64,000 nucleotides of DNA from Phyllostachys edulis (GCA_036346405.1 CM070559.1:39221889-39285888), one strand, 5' to 3'; numbered from the stretch's first letter, positions 35,680 through 47,760 are shown. Made by a program: numbers and translations. The notes: generated from the letters alone by a model not told the origin.

Positions 35680-35807
35680 TTTATTTGATCATGCGTCCCA
35701 CCAGATGTGGCATTAGAGATTGCCCAAGCAGCCTCCTTCCTGATATCAAACTCAGCAGCTTGCAGCAGATGCACTAGAGGACCAATTATGTTCGCATTGA
35801 TCATAGC
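35680..35807 (-). pseudogene. Captured importin-alpha (karyopherin) exon inside the CACTA element
   Basis: This 128-bp exon on the minus strand encodes AMINANIIGPLVHLLQAAEF and DIRKEAAWAISNATSGGTHD. That is an armadillo repeat of importin alpha, the nuclear import receptor that binds nuclear localisation signals, whose family signature is EFDIKKEAAWAISNATSGG. The exon has an intact acceptor before it (tttgcttgcag) and a donor after it (gtatgatag). I could not recognise neighbouring importin exons in the flanking CACTA sequence. This fits capture of one exon plus intron edges by the transposon. It is not an importin gene on its own. Confidence 0.85.
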
Positions 35808-36689
35808 CTGCAAGCAAATGAAAATAAAGTTATTGTGGGTATACGTTTTTAATTAGTACTTAGGCAAAAATACAAACAGCAAACAGAGGATCCCTTTTAA
35901 TATAAGATGGCGTTCCCAACTTCCCATCACGAGAATAAAGCCCTAATTTAGTGATATGTTATATACTATTATGTGTATGCTTGTGAGTACTCAATGGTGG
36001 CTTTCCAACAAACAGATAAATTCTAGAATTGCAAAGGATACAATTATGTTAAGCATATGCTCTCACTTTCTTTTTCAATTTGTAGATTAATGATAGATTG
36101 CTTAAAATATCTTTTTTCTGCTGAGATGTATGTATATGTGTAATTTTGTACATATATGTAAATAATTATGATTCTTAACATTGTTTGAAATCAATAGCTT
36201 GAAATTAAACCAAAGTGCCAGTATATATATGCAGTACCTAAACCGTGGTATGGATTTGAATCATATAGAATGCCACCCTTTGTCATTTATGGAATATAGA
36301 ACTTAGCGTGGCTATGGTTGGTGGTTGAGAAAATCTCTTCTATATAACGAACAAGCCTACATCAAAGGAAACATTATTCATATCTGCAACAACCGAAATC
36401 CTTGGTAACAGCCATTCTAGTTTTAGATCTACATCTTGTTAACTCTCTCAGTTCGGCAGTTTGATGCGAGGTTCTAAAACCTAATACACCCAAAGCAGTT
36501 CTTACTTCTCACACTACGAGAACATCACAACCTAACTTTGGATCTCACAATTTTCGCATCCTAGCTGACAAATCAAACCTTTTCCTAGAGTAACTTGGAC
36601 TAATTCCACTGGCCTCGAGTCTTGAACACATCAGAATAAAGCAGTTCACCCAAATCTAGTAGCAGATAATTAGAATCTGGTTTTTAGGG

Positions 36690-37250
36690 AAACGTTTTAC
36701 CTGTGCGGCAATGCCGAAGATTCCCCTAACAACCGCCTTCTTGAGAAGTCCCACCTCCCGGCCACCGCTGGCGAAGGAGGACCGGAGGTGCTCAGTGGCC
36801 GACGATCTGGCGGGGTGTAGAAGAGGTTGTGGAGAACAATGGGGATAGGCTCCGATGAGACGTAAATGTCGTGGATGAGCTTGCCCGAACGCAGATCTTG
36901 CCATTGTTGCCTCATGGGCTGTGGTGGAGCTAGAGGCAGGTCTTGACCACGTCGATGGGGAAGGTAGTGGTCTCCACCGCGGCAGCGCTGGGAGGAGGGC
37001 GGCTGGGGAGGATGGCGGTGCTGGGAGGAGGGTGGCCGGGGAGGATGGCGGCGTTGGGAGGTGGGGCGGCCGGGGAGGAGGGCGACGCTGGAGGATGGCG
37101 GCGCTAGGAGGTGCGGCGGCTGGGGAGGTGGGTGGTCGGGGAATGGAGGAGGCGCTGGGAGGTGTGGTCGGGGAAAGGAGGAGGCGTTGGGAGGATTTTG
37201 AGGATAAGGTTTCGGAGGTAGTACTCTGGTCTTCGCGCCTGAGCCAAAAA
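36690..37250. other. GC-rich block in the CACTA element, possible captured sequence
   Basis: A sharply GC-rich stretch inside an AT-rich transposon. The minus strand has a 204-codon frame (36656-37270) rich in Pro, Ser and Ala, with low-complexity repeats of GGGAGGATGGCGGCG-type units on the plus strand. A possible splice donor (GCACAGgtaaaac) lies at about 36700-36710. The part near 36700-36915 is less repetitive and could be a host exon, but I do not recognise it. Confidence 0.45.
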
Positions 37251-37569
37251 AAAATCATCTTCCCGCCCAAAGGGTATCCCCGGCAGATAGGTTGACCTGG
37301 TTGACTTTTTTCAGGGCAGATGTATTGTAGCTAATTTAAAAACATTGCCGGCAGATAAATTGTTCTAGACAATAGTTATTTTCGGCAGATAGCGGGACCC
37401 GTAATCTCTTGGACATTGCCAGCACATGTTTTGTCACTCATCCTATTTTTTTCTGACAGTTAATTGCCCTTAATTCTACATTATAGTGTAGTGAATGAAG
37501 GGAGAAGCAGTTTCATGATGGTATTTTAGGGACCTAGCAAACTTCCAGTGACAAATAAGAAATTAATCC

Positions 37570-40108
37570 AGGTTTTACCCATGAGTCATAGCGATTAGCA
37601 AAAGTTGTAGTTAAGCCAATGTTATTGTCGTTCCGCTTTTCATCTACCTTCCTTCTAACTTTCTTTCAATCGAGTCTGCTCCAAGTAAAACTACAAACGC
37701 ATCAAACACATGACCGGAAAGAAACGACCGTGTGATTCTCGCACGGCATTGTTTATTCCCAACAAGAAAAGATGGATTTGTTTTGCTTTAGTGACATAGC
37801 GATGAATGGCCAAACAACAACTGCACTTGTCGTTTCACTCGGGTGGAATGGATGGATGACATGTTACCACTGGTTGGTTCTGACCGGTGTCATCTGACCT
37901 TCTAGAGGCATAACAAGAACAAACGAACTGACAAGACGTGCAAACCAAGCTGTTATCTTTCTCTAAATCTACTGCTAACCACTCCCATCACAAAGCCCCG
38001 AAAGAAGTTGTTGCCAGGAAGAAGGAAAAGGTGAGATCTTCTCAGGGGAAAAGAATGGAGGATAAGATGAACTACTTTCACCTTTGAGAGTTGAGACCGG
38101 TATGCATTTCCGTCAGCCATCAGCAATGCAATGCCTAACTTTCTACAACCACCGCGATTCGAATTAATTTGTCGATGATTGTCGGAATCGAATATAGAGA
38201 CGAATTGATTTGGTTTTTGGTGAGAGTTTGATGCTACAAGCATTACTTAACAGCTGAAATTGAGGTTTAGTGCTAGATGCAGCTCATGTGATGGATTGTT
38301 CTTCCTAGTGTACCGGAAGTCTTTGTTCTTTTCTGTAGATTTCTAGACCTGTTTGACGGGGTTGCATGCTCGAATGGTCTTCGTTGGATCAATCAGCGGC
38401 GAGATTAACGTCATGCTAACTTGTATATTGGTTTATTCTGATAGAATCTATGGTGATTCATGGTGAGCTTAATTAGGGTGCAAATGTACATGCAAATAAT
38501 AAGTTGAATCATGCGATAGACCATCCAACACATTGCCTGTACTGAACCGACTCACCAGTCCTCACTCATGGATCACAGAACAATGTATATATAATCACAA
38601 AGATTTTTTTTAACTGAACAAAAAACAAAAAGGAAAAGGAAACATGTCACAAAGGATAAGGAGCGCGTTGTCCTGCCGGCCGGTGAGACGAACGCAATGA
38701 CACCTAAACAATAAGAATTTCTGCAGCAGTTAATGGTCTGATGGATGATGGTGCCATGAACCAATATAATCAGCATGCACTAGCAATAGTCTTCCAACTA
38801 GCCAGCTTAATCAAACATTCAAACATTGTCCTCTCTAAACCATATGTCTAAACATAAATTATATATAAACAGATTAGGGGCCAGGGCATTTTAAATCTAC
38901 ATTCTGTTGGTACTACTACTACTACTATTGGCTTATGATTAGCAATATGGCAATACCCTCCAAGGGCCCAACTACTCATTTGCTTGCAAGCTTAAACTTG
39001 GCAGTTCTATTGTCTATAGTTTAATATCTTCGTGGCTTAATTAAGGATGGATATGTATGGTGACAACTCACAAGAAGGCATGCCAATCCGATGTGCACCT
39101 TTGTTCTTTCTATTTTCCCCCCTTTCACTATTATATGATCATTCAGTTATCAGCTGGTATTCAGATTAGAAAATATTGTCGATTGGGACATGCATCATTT
39201 TTTGTCAAGTGAATCTCACCTTCAAACACTTATGCTAATTTAGTTTGCTACTTCACCTAAGCTTGCAATTAGAACTTTAGCAGTGTGGAAACAAGAGGGA
39301 ATCTTGTGCTTTCTCAGCTAGGACCGGCCGACCTTTGGTGTCCCATGCCCTGCGTCCCAATCCGAAGTTGTTATGACGTCTTGCCTTATCTCAGTGCATC
39401 ATGCATCGACTTTCATACTTCGATCCGTATTCGGTGGACGATAAGTGTAATAGTATAACTAGGGTTGCCTCACACATGAGACCACTATGTTGTCTTGGCA
39501 CGTCGCCGTGTCCTGCAACTAGAGTAAGACAGACACAACTGCTAAGTGTGTGCATCTCATTAGGGACAAACATTTTGTTAAAAAGGATCAGGGAAGTGTT
39601 CTTTAGAAGAAAAAAATCACTAATAATTAAAATGTATGTCATCTGGTCTGAAAGGAGTAGGTTAGTGATATGGAAAAGGCCTGTCCTACAACAAATATAT
39701 TATTACTCCTATCTCTGAGAGTGAATAAGGAGCTTATATTGTTTGGTCATGCCTATTCGGATTATTTGGTGAGATAATAATTACCGAAAAAATGCAAGAG
39801 TAATTCATAGTATGAGCCTCGAGCCTATCCATCGATTCAAGTTTCATTTATGAGGCTCTGTATCGCTACAAAACTCAACTTATTGTATCGTCCGAAGAAA
39901 CATAGTTGTTTGTAGTTTGTGCGTACGTAGCATGCTCGTTCACGGAGCTAATTTTGGATATGCGCATGCATGGATATAATACACTCGAATTTCGAGTTCT
40001 TATCACTTCGCCAATCAGCCATCTCTTCAGCATATATGGGTGGATGTGAATGTGATTGCAGAGTTGATCTTCTTAATTTATTTGTAGTAACAGAACTTTG
40101 CAAATTAG
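37570..40108. other. No gene or transposon recognised
   Basis: About 2.5 kb of AT-rich sequence. Short ORFs (37953-38243 minus, 39401-39718 plus) have no domains I recognise and no supporting splice structure. A (TAC/TACT)n run occurs near 38911-38928. Confidence 0.4.
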
Positions 40109-40113
40109 CTTCT

Positions 40114-41983
40114 TGTAGAGACTTGGTCACAATTGGCATCGTTGTCGGGGAGTTTGGGGACTGAACTCTCAGTGTTGCAATTTGTCGGATTGTTGTCTGG
40201 GTGTAGGCAGTCTGACCGATCGACACCAAACACTTGTGTAGGAGTGTTTGAGAGTGTGTTTGCACCAGGTGTCATTGAAAATGGAAACTGGCCGGATGTG
40301 AAACTAGATAGAGATTTACCGAAAAGTCCAGAGAGGATTTTTTTTATTTTGGGAAGCGGTATGACCGACCTCTCCTTGGCAGTCAGACTGGTCCCTTGTT
40401 ATTGCGCCGAGGGGGAGGGGGGCGTGGTCAGACCGGCTAGGGTGGTTAGACCGGTATGACCGGCCAAGTGCCGGCAGTCTAACTGTCCTAGTGGCAGCGG
40501 TCTGACCGACTTCGGCAATTCAGGCATAGTGAGGTGCGCTAATTTTTGTGATTTGACCTAGGGTCATGAATTTGATGCATATGTGTTGCAAAAACTTTTG
40601 CTTGTAATCAATTTCTTGGTCTATTGTTGTGCAGGGATGCTTGGAGTCAACTACGGTCAACAACAAGGATGATCGGGACTTGATTTGGTGAAATCAAGGT
40701 CCAGAACAATCGAGGATGTCGGGTGAAGTGGTTGGTCTCAAGCAATGCGCAAGATGGATAAGAACAACAAGAACAAGAAGTTTGGTGTAACGGGTTGCAT
40801 CAAGTGGCTTGAGCTGTTGTAAGTGTTGAGATGGTCCGGTTGAAGCCAGATGGGAGAGACTTACCGGTATGAGAAAAACCATTGATGAACCTACGCGTGG
40901 TGAAGCATGAGATTGCTTCACAAGATTGAACTCGGTCAAGGAAGGAAGGATCGAGAAGGGGTATTTTGGTATCTTTACCAAAATACAGGGTTGGTGACTT
41001 GGAGAAACCACAGCACATGAAGGCGTAAAGGAGGAGCAGTTTAGGTCATGAGGAGGACAAGATCACGAAGAGGCAGATTCGAAAGACCCAGATTGTCATC
41101 CGCTTTGAGAAGCGTGCGTGAGTGAGACCCGTTTGTGTGTGGGCTTAACGGGTGCTCGTTAGGGTTTTCTCTCTAGACCTAGACTTCACTATATAAGGGG
41201 TGTTGCATAATTTGCAAACCCAAGAAAGCCTAATTTGTGATTTAGGGAAAGTGGAGAGAATAGAGGAGATCGGAGTTTTTACAGATGTATTGAGAGAGAA
41301 AATTGTGGGATTGGGTGCTCATGAGTGAGCTTTTGTTCTCTATGGTGGAGTGGCTATAAACCTTCAATTTCTCATATCAATCCAATCAAGTTTGTGCAAA
41401 GATGAGTTCTCTCTTGTTCTTGCTCACTCTTGTGATTTTGGTTCTTCTGTTCTAGGTGTTTTTACTTGGTCTTTTGTTATGATCTAGCTTGCTAGGATTT
41501 GTGAAAGTTGATCTAAGATCATCTTGACCATCTTTCATCCATGAGCAAGTCTTTGGATCAAGTTTAGCTTTTCACCTGGTTTTGAACCATCTTGCTCTCA
41601 ATCAAGAAATCCATAGAACCTTGAATATGATCGTCTTGATCTTCTATTGGAATAGGTTTCTGACTTTCTTGTTGAGCTATGTTTGAAATCTCAGGTGATT
41701 TGAATCTCTAGATCAAAAGTTAGGTTATTTTATGGATTAAAAATCGTGTTGTTTTTCTGTCAGCACTTGGGGAGCGGTAAGACCACCCGATGCTTGGCGG
41801 TCAGACCGGCCGAGGTGTGTTGAAGTTTGATTTTCTTTGTTTTGGCTCTATTCTTTCGCTGTGAGTTTGAGACCTTGATCTTCATAGTTTCACATAGCTA
41901 TTGGAGTGAAAAGAGAGTCGAATTCCAGTAAGGGAAAAGGTGGGCTCCTATTCACCTCCTCTAGTCGCTAACACGGTCCAACA
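40114..41983 (+). mobile_element. Solo LTR, 1.87 kb, copia-like
   Basis: It starts TGTAGAGACTTGG and ends GCTAACACGGTCCAACA, flanked by a perfect 5-bp duplication CTTCT (40109-40113 and 41984-41988). The end CTATTCACCTCCTCTAGTCGC resembles the LTR 3' ends of SIRE-type copia elements. A TATA box CACTATATAAGGGG lies at about 41188-41201. Palindromic CGGTCAGACCGG or GCGGTCTGACCG motifs recur at about 40205-40510 and 41770-41815. No internal coding sequence is present. Confidence 0.9.
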
Positions 41984-42157
41984 CTTCTGTTGTTGGTTTG
42001 AGTGTTGGTCGATCGTATGCTCTTGTTCTCCATTCTTTTCAATTAATTAGTTCGCAAAAGAACTCCCAAATTATGTCTTGTGAATGACAATGTCATGCCA
42101 ACAGTGAGATGAGAGCTTTTAAGTTGAAGCTCACATGCAACGTGGGGAAGACAGCCA

Positions 42158-45100
42158 TGTAACGTCATGTTTTTCAAACGGTGAATAGTGTTTACATTCG
42201 GTTCTTAGATTTTCAAACCCTAATTCAAATTACCATATGTTCTCAAAATCTCCTAGCTTCTGTCTAAGCTCGGGTTTGTGTTTCAAACCTTTTTGCAAAT
42301 TCCCGGATTCAAATTTGAATTTGAATCTCTCTTTTCAAATTTTGGACCACTTCTCCCATGTTGCCCTCCTCTCCTTTGGGCTCAGCCCGACACCTCCCCT
42401 GGGCCTTTGGCCCACTTCCCTTCTCCCTTGGCTGGCCCAGCCCACCTTGCTTTCGGCCCAGCTCCTCCTTGGCCCAACCCCCACCCTGCTACTTCCTTCT
42501 TCCCCTAGCTGGGTCATGCTCACGCCCGTGCGCGCCACGCCGCTGGTCACGCGCCCTACCATCACCACGCCACTCCTCTGGCTCCACCACATCACCCACG
42601 CCGCCGCTGGCACCAAAGTCGCCACCCTCTGCGTTGCCCTCGTCTAGTCCCATCCATCATCGGCCTTCTACACCACCCGTTCGCCTGGCCGCGCCCATCC
42701 CGTGCGCACGCGAGGGAGCCCATGCCGCCTGCTCGCCCCTGTCCTCGCTGTGCCTCGGGACCGCACGAGCACCGCGTCACCCGGGCCGCCGAAGTCGTCG
42801 CCGCACACCTACTCCGCCTGTGTCGCGCCTACTCCCATGGACTCCGGCGTCCACCCGCATCTTGTTTCGTAGATGCGCCAGAGCGCCCATCCCCACACCC
42901 TCCAATGGCCATCTCCCTCCCCCCCCCCTTGAGGCTATAAAGAGCCCTAGCGCCTCCCCTGCCCTTTCCTCCCACCGCACGCACCAACCGGAGCCGAAGC
43001 CTTCGCTCCCGCCTTGGCCGCGCCGTTCGGCTGCGTCGGTGAGCCGCCGCCCCAGCCAACCTTGTCACTGGCTACCCCTAGCACCAAGGAGGCTCTCCCC
43101 CACCTTCCTTTGTCCTCTCCGCCGCCGGGGACCTCCACCGTCGCCACTCTTCCTCCTCCGCCTCCAGCCACCGCCGCCCCGCCGACTCGGCCGCCCTAAG
43201 CCACCCAGCCACCCCGCCGGCTTCCCCACGCCCGTCTGCGGCTGTGTCGTGTCACCCTCCTCCTGTGCCACCCATGCCACGGTGCCGCCACAGTAGCCCA
43301 CGTGCCGTGGCGCCTCACGCCGCCTTTGGCAGCGCCATTGCATTGCCAGAGCCCTCTTGACACCGCCGCCTCCGCCCATGGGGTCCCCACTCTCGTGGGA
43401 ACCCATTGCGCTTCTCGGCAACCTCCCTTTTGCTGCTTTCATTGGCCGCCACCGTCCAATGCCGCCTGAGCACCTCCCTCTGCTCCCCTTTCACTGTGGT
43501 CGAGTGAAATCAAAAGAGGATTGAGTGATTTGCTCAGGGCCCACCTGCCATTGGCTTTAACCCCCTCCTTTGACTACGCCGTGGGCCCCTCCTGTTGAAT
43601 TTTCTCTCTCCCCCCTTTTTCTTGTATTTCCTTTTAGGGTTTAATTCCAATTCAAACTTCGAAAGTCTCGTTCTCCCTCGTCGTAACTCCAAAAATTATG
43701 AAATTTAGTTTTAAAATTTTGTAAATTCAAGATCTTGCTAATGGCATAGGTGTTGTTAAATTTGGAGTTAATTTGTTAATTTTTGTGTATTTATTTGCTC
43801 TCTTTGCTTGTTTGTGCCTTTTTCCGGTATGTCCGTCCGAATAGGATTTAAAGACACGGAGGATCCCCACTTCGATCAAGCACAAGATTATAAAGACCCT
43901 CTTACCTATAACCAAGGCGTGTCAATGCTTTGACCATATTGATCCTACATTTTATGTAAATTATATTTATTTAAATTACCAAAATTGCATGCTTTAATTC
44001 TTTAATCAAATGTATGTTAAAGCTTAAGGTAATTAAACACCCATTTGATGATTAATTAATTGTAATGCCATCCTTTGATAATTGAATCCATTATTCCATG
44101 TTACCGTAGTAACTATATGGTAAATACTAGTTATAGGTTGGACTTAAGCGACATGCTAGTCTTGCTTAAGTACCGGGACATTAAATATCCCAATCATCAT
44201 CTTTTAAACATGAAAGTGATTTTGGGCAGTCATTGTGGGTAAATGACTGAGATGGTTGAGTTGATGTATTTTACTCCTCAAAACCCTAATAACTTTCTGT
44301 TACTATCTGAGCGGATGGTATGATGGTGGGTGCTAATGTAGTCCAATGAATGTTGGTTGGTATGGAATGAACTGCTCAGGTAACCCCTAAGTACTTAATC
44401 TTGTCATGACCTCCCGTGTAAAACAAGTACAACTACAAGTCTGCAAACTGCAACTTGGCTTAGTAAATTTATTGGACCTTGAAAATCATCTCATAGGTGA
44501 CCGAAAAGGTGGTGCAAGTAGTGGATATGATCTAGCTTGAATGGGACACCAGGGAAGGGTGAAGTTGCCAGTTACACCCATCGTAGTAGTAAACATCCCG
44601 CACAACTTATGGGACCCACCGCAAATGGGGGTAGCCCATATAGGTGAGATGATGGAAGAGGCGAGATACTTTTAAAGGTTACTGTGACGATTGCTCAACC
44701 ATATAACTACAGAATCATATGGGGTAACGAGTATGATTATCTCTTGTGGGTACAGTGTATAACCTTTGCAGAGTCTAAACTGTTTAAACAACCGCGCCTA
44801 CGGTCAAAGACGGACATGGGAACTTAACTAGAGTTAGTTCTATTTCAAAAACCTTTTGTGGGTGGTATGAAAAATGTGGTGGGCTCACCTAGCCCTGAGA
44901 TTGGATTTTCCTGGGTTTTCGAACTCAGTGGTGTTAATAATGGAGGTAGCTCCAATCAAAACAAGCATAAGGTAGAGTTTCCGACGAAGGGAACCTTCGT
45001 TGTTATTTAATATTGCACAATTACGCTTTTTAATAAAATACAATTTGGTTAAAATGCTAAGTGATAGAAATTTGTAATTATGATAATTGAAAACATTGCT

Positions 45101-45687
45101 TTAGCAAATAAAAGAACTCGAGCCATCCTTGTTAAGCCTTGCATGTGTTATTATTGCATCTTGTGTGTTGGCCCACGAGCACGGAAGTTGTGCTCATTCT
45201 CGCTTTTTCCCCCAAAACCCTCAGAAGCAGGAAATCATGAAGATTACGATTATTATGAGGACCCAGACGTTGGAGGCTCAGGAGATGATGAAGAGTAAAT
45301 TAGTTCTTTTAGTCTAGATCTCGCCCCAGTCCAGCTGACTCCGTTGGTGCTTGCGTGCATCTTATATTATCCGAGTTTTCAGGTAATATCGGACACATAC
45401 GAGTTTCCCCAGTTGCTTGCCTATAGAGAGATGTGCTCTCACCTCTTTTGCTTCCGTTGTCGCTTCTGCTATTTTTGTGATGTAATTTTTGGCCTGTTCA
45501 GCTCTTATTGTAAAAATTGACCCGATGCGGTCTATGTAAACTCTGATGTGTTAAATTAATGAATGGTATGGTTTTACGCCATGTATGAAATGATTCAATA
45601 ATGTGTTTGTGAGTGCTATCTACTGATCCAAGGAATAGAATAGTGTTTTTCACAGAGGATTCTGGATTACGAAATCCGGGTCTGACA
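42158..45687 (+). mobile_element. Solo LTR, 3.53 kb, gypsy-like
   Basis: It starts TGTAACGTCATG and ends CCGGGTCTGACA, flanked by a perfect 5-bp duplication AGCCA (42153-42157 and 45688-45692). Starts like TGTAACG and ends like GGGTCTGACA are usual in long grass gypsy LTRs. A GC-rich central block (42360-43500) contains a TATA box in GGCTATAAAGAGCCC (about 42931-42945). The long ORF at 42358-43296 is Pro, Ser and Ala-rich low-complexity translation of this block and is not considered a gene. No primer site or pol sequence follows. Confidence 0.88.
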
Positions 45688-45692
45688 AGCCA

Positions 45693-46959
45693 TACACATC
45701 CTAAGCCAGCTTAATGTGCCTGCTAAATATGTAAATCGTGTTCTTATTCCATTCCAAGATATGCGCATTTGTTTTTAAAGCTTATGAATATCAACTTTTA
45801 GAGTAAAGAAACATGAAATGGTATTGTTCCCTTGTTAATTCTCAAAAGAAAAAAAGGGTTCTAGTTAGCTCAAAAGTTTGTAAATGGTATGTCCATGTTT
45901 ATTTCCCTCTTTTTCGAGAGCATAGCAATGACATTGTTAAGTCATGCACATACTTTGCTTTCTCTCTCCAGGAGTCTCACGCAAATACTCCTACTAGGTA
46001 GTACTGAGGATTTGTGTGACCCAACTAATTGATTGTTCATGAGGTTGGCAACCCTATGCATCACCCAAAGAGATGGACTAATTTACGCTTTAGGGGAGAA
46101 TAATGCATCAGATTTTTTTTTTTTCAAAATACTATGATGCCAGAATTGAATTTGCAAGCACATGTTCATGAGTGAGAGAGAAGAAAATGAGGGGACCGGG
46201 AGCCACGCTCGCCCTGTTTTACACGATGCCTATAGCAGCACCTCGTTACTCAATTAGCGTCAATCCGTTACACGGTGCTTTTCATAACAGAGACATTAAA
46301 TGTCAGTTCCAAAGGCGAAATCTTGCTAGCTTTTAGGTAGAAAAAAACTATCATTAAGCTTATCTCCAATGATCACATTGGGGGTCTTAATTCAGGGTAG
46401 TATACTAATCCATTGAAAAGAACAGATTTTCCCATTTACTGTTGCTAATCAGACAGACACAATAAAGGATTCAGTTCTGAAAAATATATATATAAAGGAT
46501 TCATTGTTATTTTGGAGGAGTGGATTACTCATGTTAATCCTGTTTGCTAATTGTACACCCCGGTCGCAACATATGGACACACCATGTTGATGCACCGACG
46601 CTGGGCGTGCATGTTTTTCTGCTGCTTCCGCAGGCAAGGCCAGACGCTGCAACAGTTTTGAGTGTGGATGCAGCCAAGAGGTTCAGTGTGGAAGTTGGAT
46701 TCAAGTGGAGGATCGATCGGATCAATCTAGCTAGCAAACAACACCGGTTGCTCGGCTTGATGCCACTCAGCAGCTTGCAGACAACGCCTGCCCGGAGTTC
46801 ATAGGATGCAGGGCTCGTCGTTCTTTCCTAGTACTACACCTTTTCAGTTCAGTGTAAGCTGCGGCTGGCTAGCCAACATTTGCCCTAGCCTTCAGAATGG
46901 CAGTATCTTTACACATCCGCAGAATGACATTGGCACTAAAAACAAAATGCGCAAGTGAT
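45693..46959. other. No gene recognised
   Basis: AT-rich sequence with homopolymer T and A runs. The short ORFs, such as 46544-46804, show no recognised domain. Confidence 0.4.
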
Positions 46960-47192
46960 ACGTATGTGTTGTGTACGGTACAAAAGAGTCCGAGTCGAAC
47001 CATATAACCGGATATAAATTTATATTGCCGACTCTTGTAATCCTAATCGTGAAAAAAATTCTCTATACGGACAGAGCCGCCGTGATTCGGCTTCAGGGGA
47101 TGCAGGCATCGCCGAATCTCGTAAATAAATACTTATGTCTTCTATGTGCTTTGTGATCTTATTCTTTGTACGCGCTGCCGTTGGTTCCAACA
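46960..47192 (+). mobile_element. LTR-like fragment (plus orientation)
   Basis: It contains GAGTCCGAGTCGAACCATAT, then a TATA-like GGATATAAATTTATATTGCC, CTCTTGTAATCC and CTCGTAAATAAAT, and ends GGTTCCAACA at 47192. The same series of motifs appears in reverse orientation at 47510-47760. The order (TATA region, then a short R/U5-like part ending in CCAACA) suggests an LTR. The start is not defined. Confidence 0.5.
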
Positions 47193-47509
47193 GTATGATT
47201 TTAATTTCAAGTGCTCAAATTAGAGAGGGAGATATAGAACAATTCGTCTAATCGATCGACGACTAGTGACTGTTAATCGCACAACAGTTAAGTCCCTCCC
47301 ACTTGCCCTAGTCGACCTCAGTGTTAGCTCACCGGTTACTATGATTGATTATTCCATATTTCCATATCCTCTAGCTAATCAGAACAGATATTATACTAAC
47401 ATAACAGTAGGTAAACAAAAGAAATTCCTTATGTAGCTCTCTTCTATTACTGGCGTTATTAATGCAATCTCATTGCGAACTTGACAAAGATCATAAATCA
47501 TAAGGCAAC

Positions 47510-47760
47510 TGTTGGAACCGGCGACAACTCTTCACACGAGAGAACAATCACAACAGGAGACATGAGAATTTATTTACGAGGTTTGGCAAAGCCTACGTCT
47601 CCAAGAGCCAAATCGCGGCCGCTCCGTTCGTACGAGGAGTTTCTTTCTTTTCTTCTGATTAAAGTTACAAGAGATCGGCGATATATATTTATATCCCGAT
47701 TACATGTTCGACTCGGACTCTACAGTAACCCTTTTCTAGTTCGATTCGGCAGTTGATGCA
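47510..47760 (-). mobile_element. LTR-like fragment (minus orientation) upstream of Rboh
   Basis: Reverse-complemented it reads GAGTCCGAGTCGAACATG, GGGATATAAATATATATCGCC, CTCTTGTAAC, GCTTTGCCAAACCTCGTAAA and CGGTTCCAACA, paralleling the fragment at 46960-47192. It lies about 320-630 bp upstream of the Rboh start codon and contains TA-rich TATA-like sequence, so it could supply or disturb promoter elements. Confidence 0.5.

Larger units (their letters stand above)
32014..37493. mobile_element. Non-autonomous CACTA (En/Spm) transposon, 5.5 kb
   Basis: Both ends read CACTACA… inward (32014 and, reverse-complemented, 37493), and each continues to AAGGGCAATTAA within the first 35 bp. The flanking trinucleotide AAT (32011-32013 and 37494-37496) is the 3-bp target duplication expected for CACTA elements. 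Sub-terminal repeats are obvious at both ends. No CACTA transposase (TNPD or TNPA) was found. Inside are an importin-alpha exon, a fragment resembling a plant transposon-associated domain and a GC-rich block near the right end. Confidence 0.92.
22914..37569. mobile_element. TIR element (~0.9 kb) expanded by two nested insertions
   Basis: The left arm (22914-about 23095) and the reverse complement of the right end (37569 back to 37494, then 32013 back to about 31910) match over about 180 bp. Shared stretches include GGAT(C/T)AATT(C/T)CTTATTTGTCA, GGTCCCTAAAATAC and GCCATCGGATCTCAACTTT. The flanks are agttttta (22906-22913) and aggtttta (37570-37577), an 8-bp target duplication with one mismatch. 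Inside are a GC-rich segment (23100-23561 and 31824-31910), the copia element and, in the right arm, the CACTA element. It could be a hAT or Mutator derivative. No transposase is seen. Confidence 0.7.

Noticed and set aside
36656..37270. 204-codon minus-strand ORF
   Set aside because: Mostly low-complexity Pro, Ser and Ala translation of GGCGGCG-type repeats inside the CACTA element. Kept only as a GC-rich block, possibly captured sequence.
42358..43296. 312-codon plus-strand ORF in GC-rich sequence
   Set aside because: Its translation is low-complexity Pro, Ser, Arg and Ala. It lies inside a solo LTR with clear ends and a 5-bp target duplication, and overlapping long ORFs occur on both strands, as expected from GC-rich sequence.
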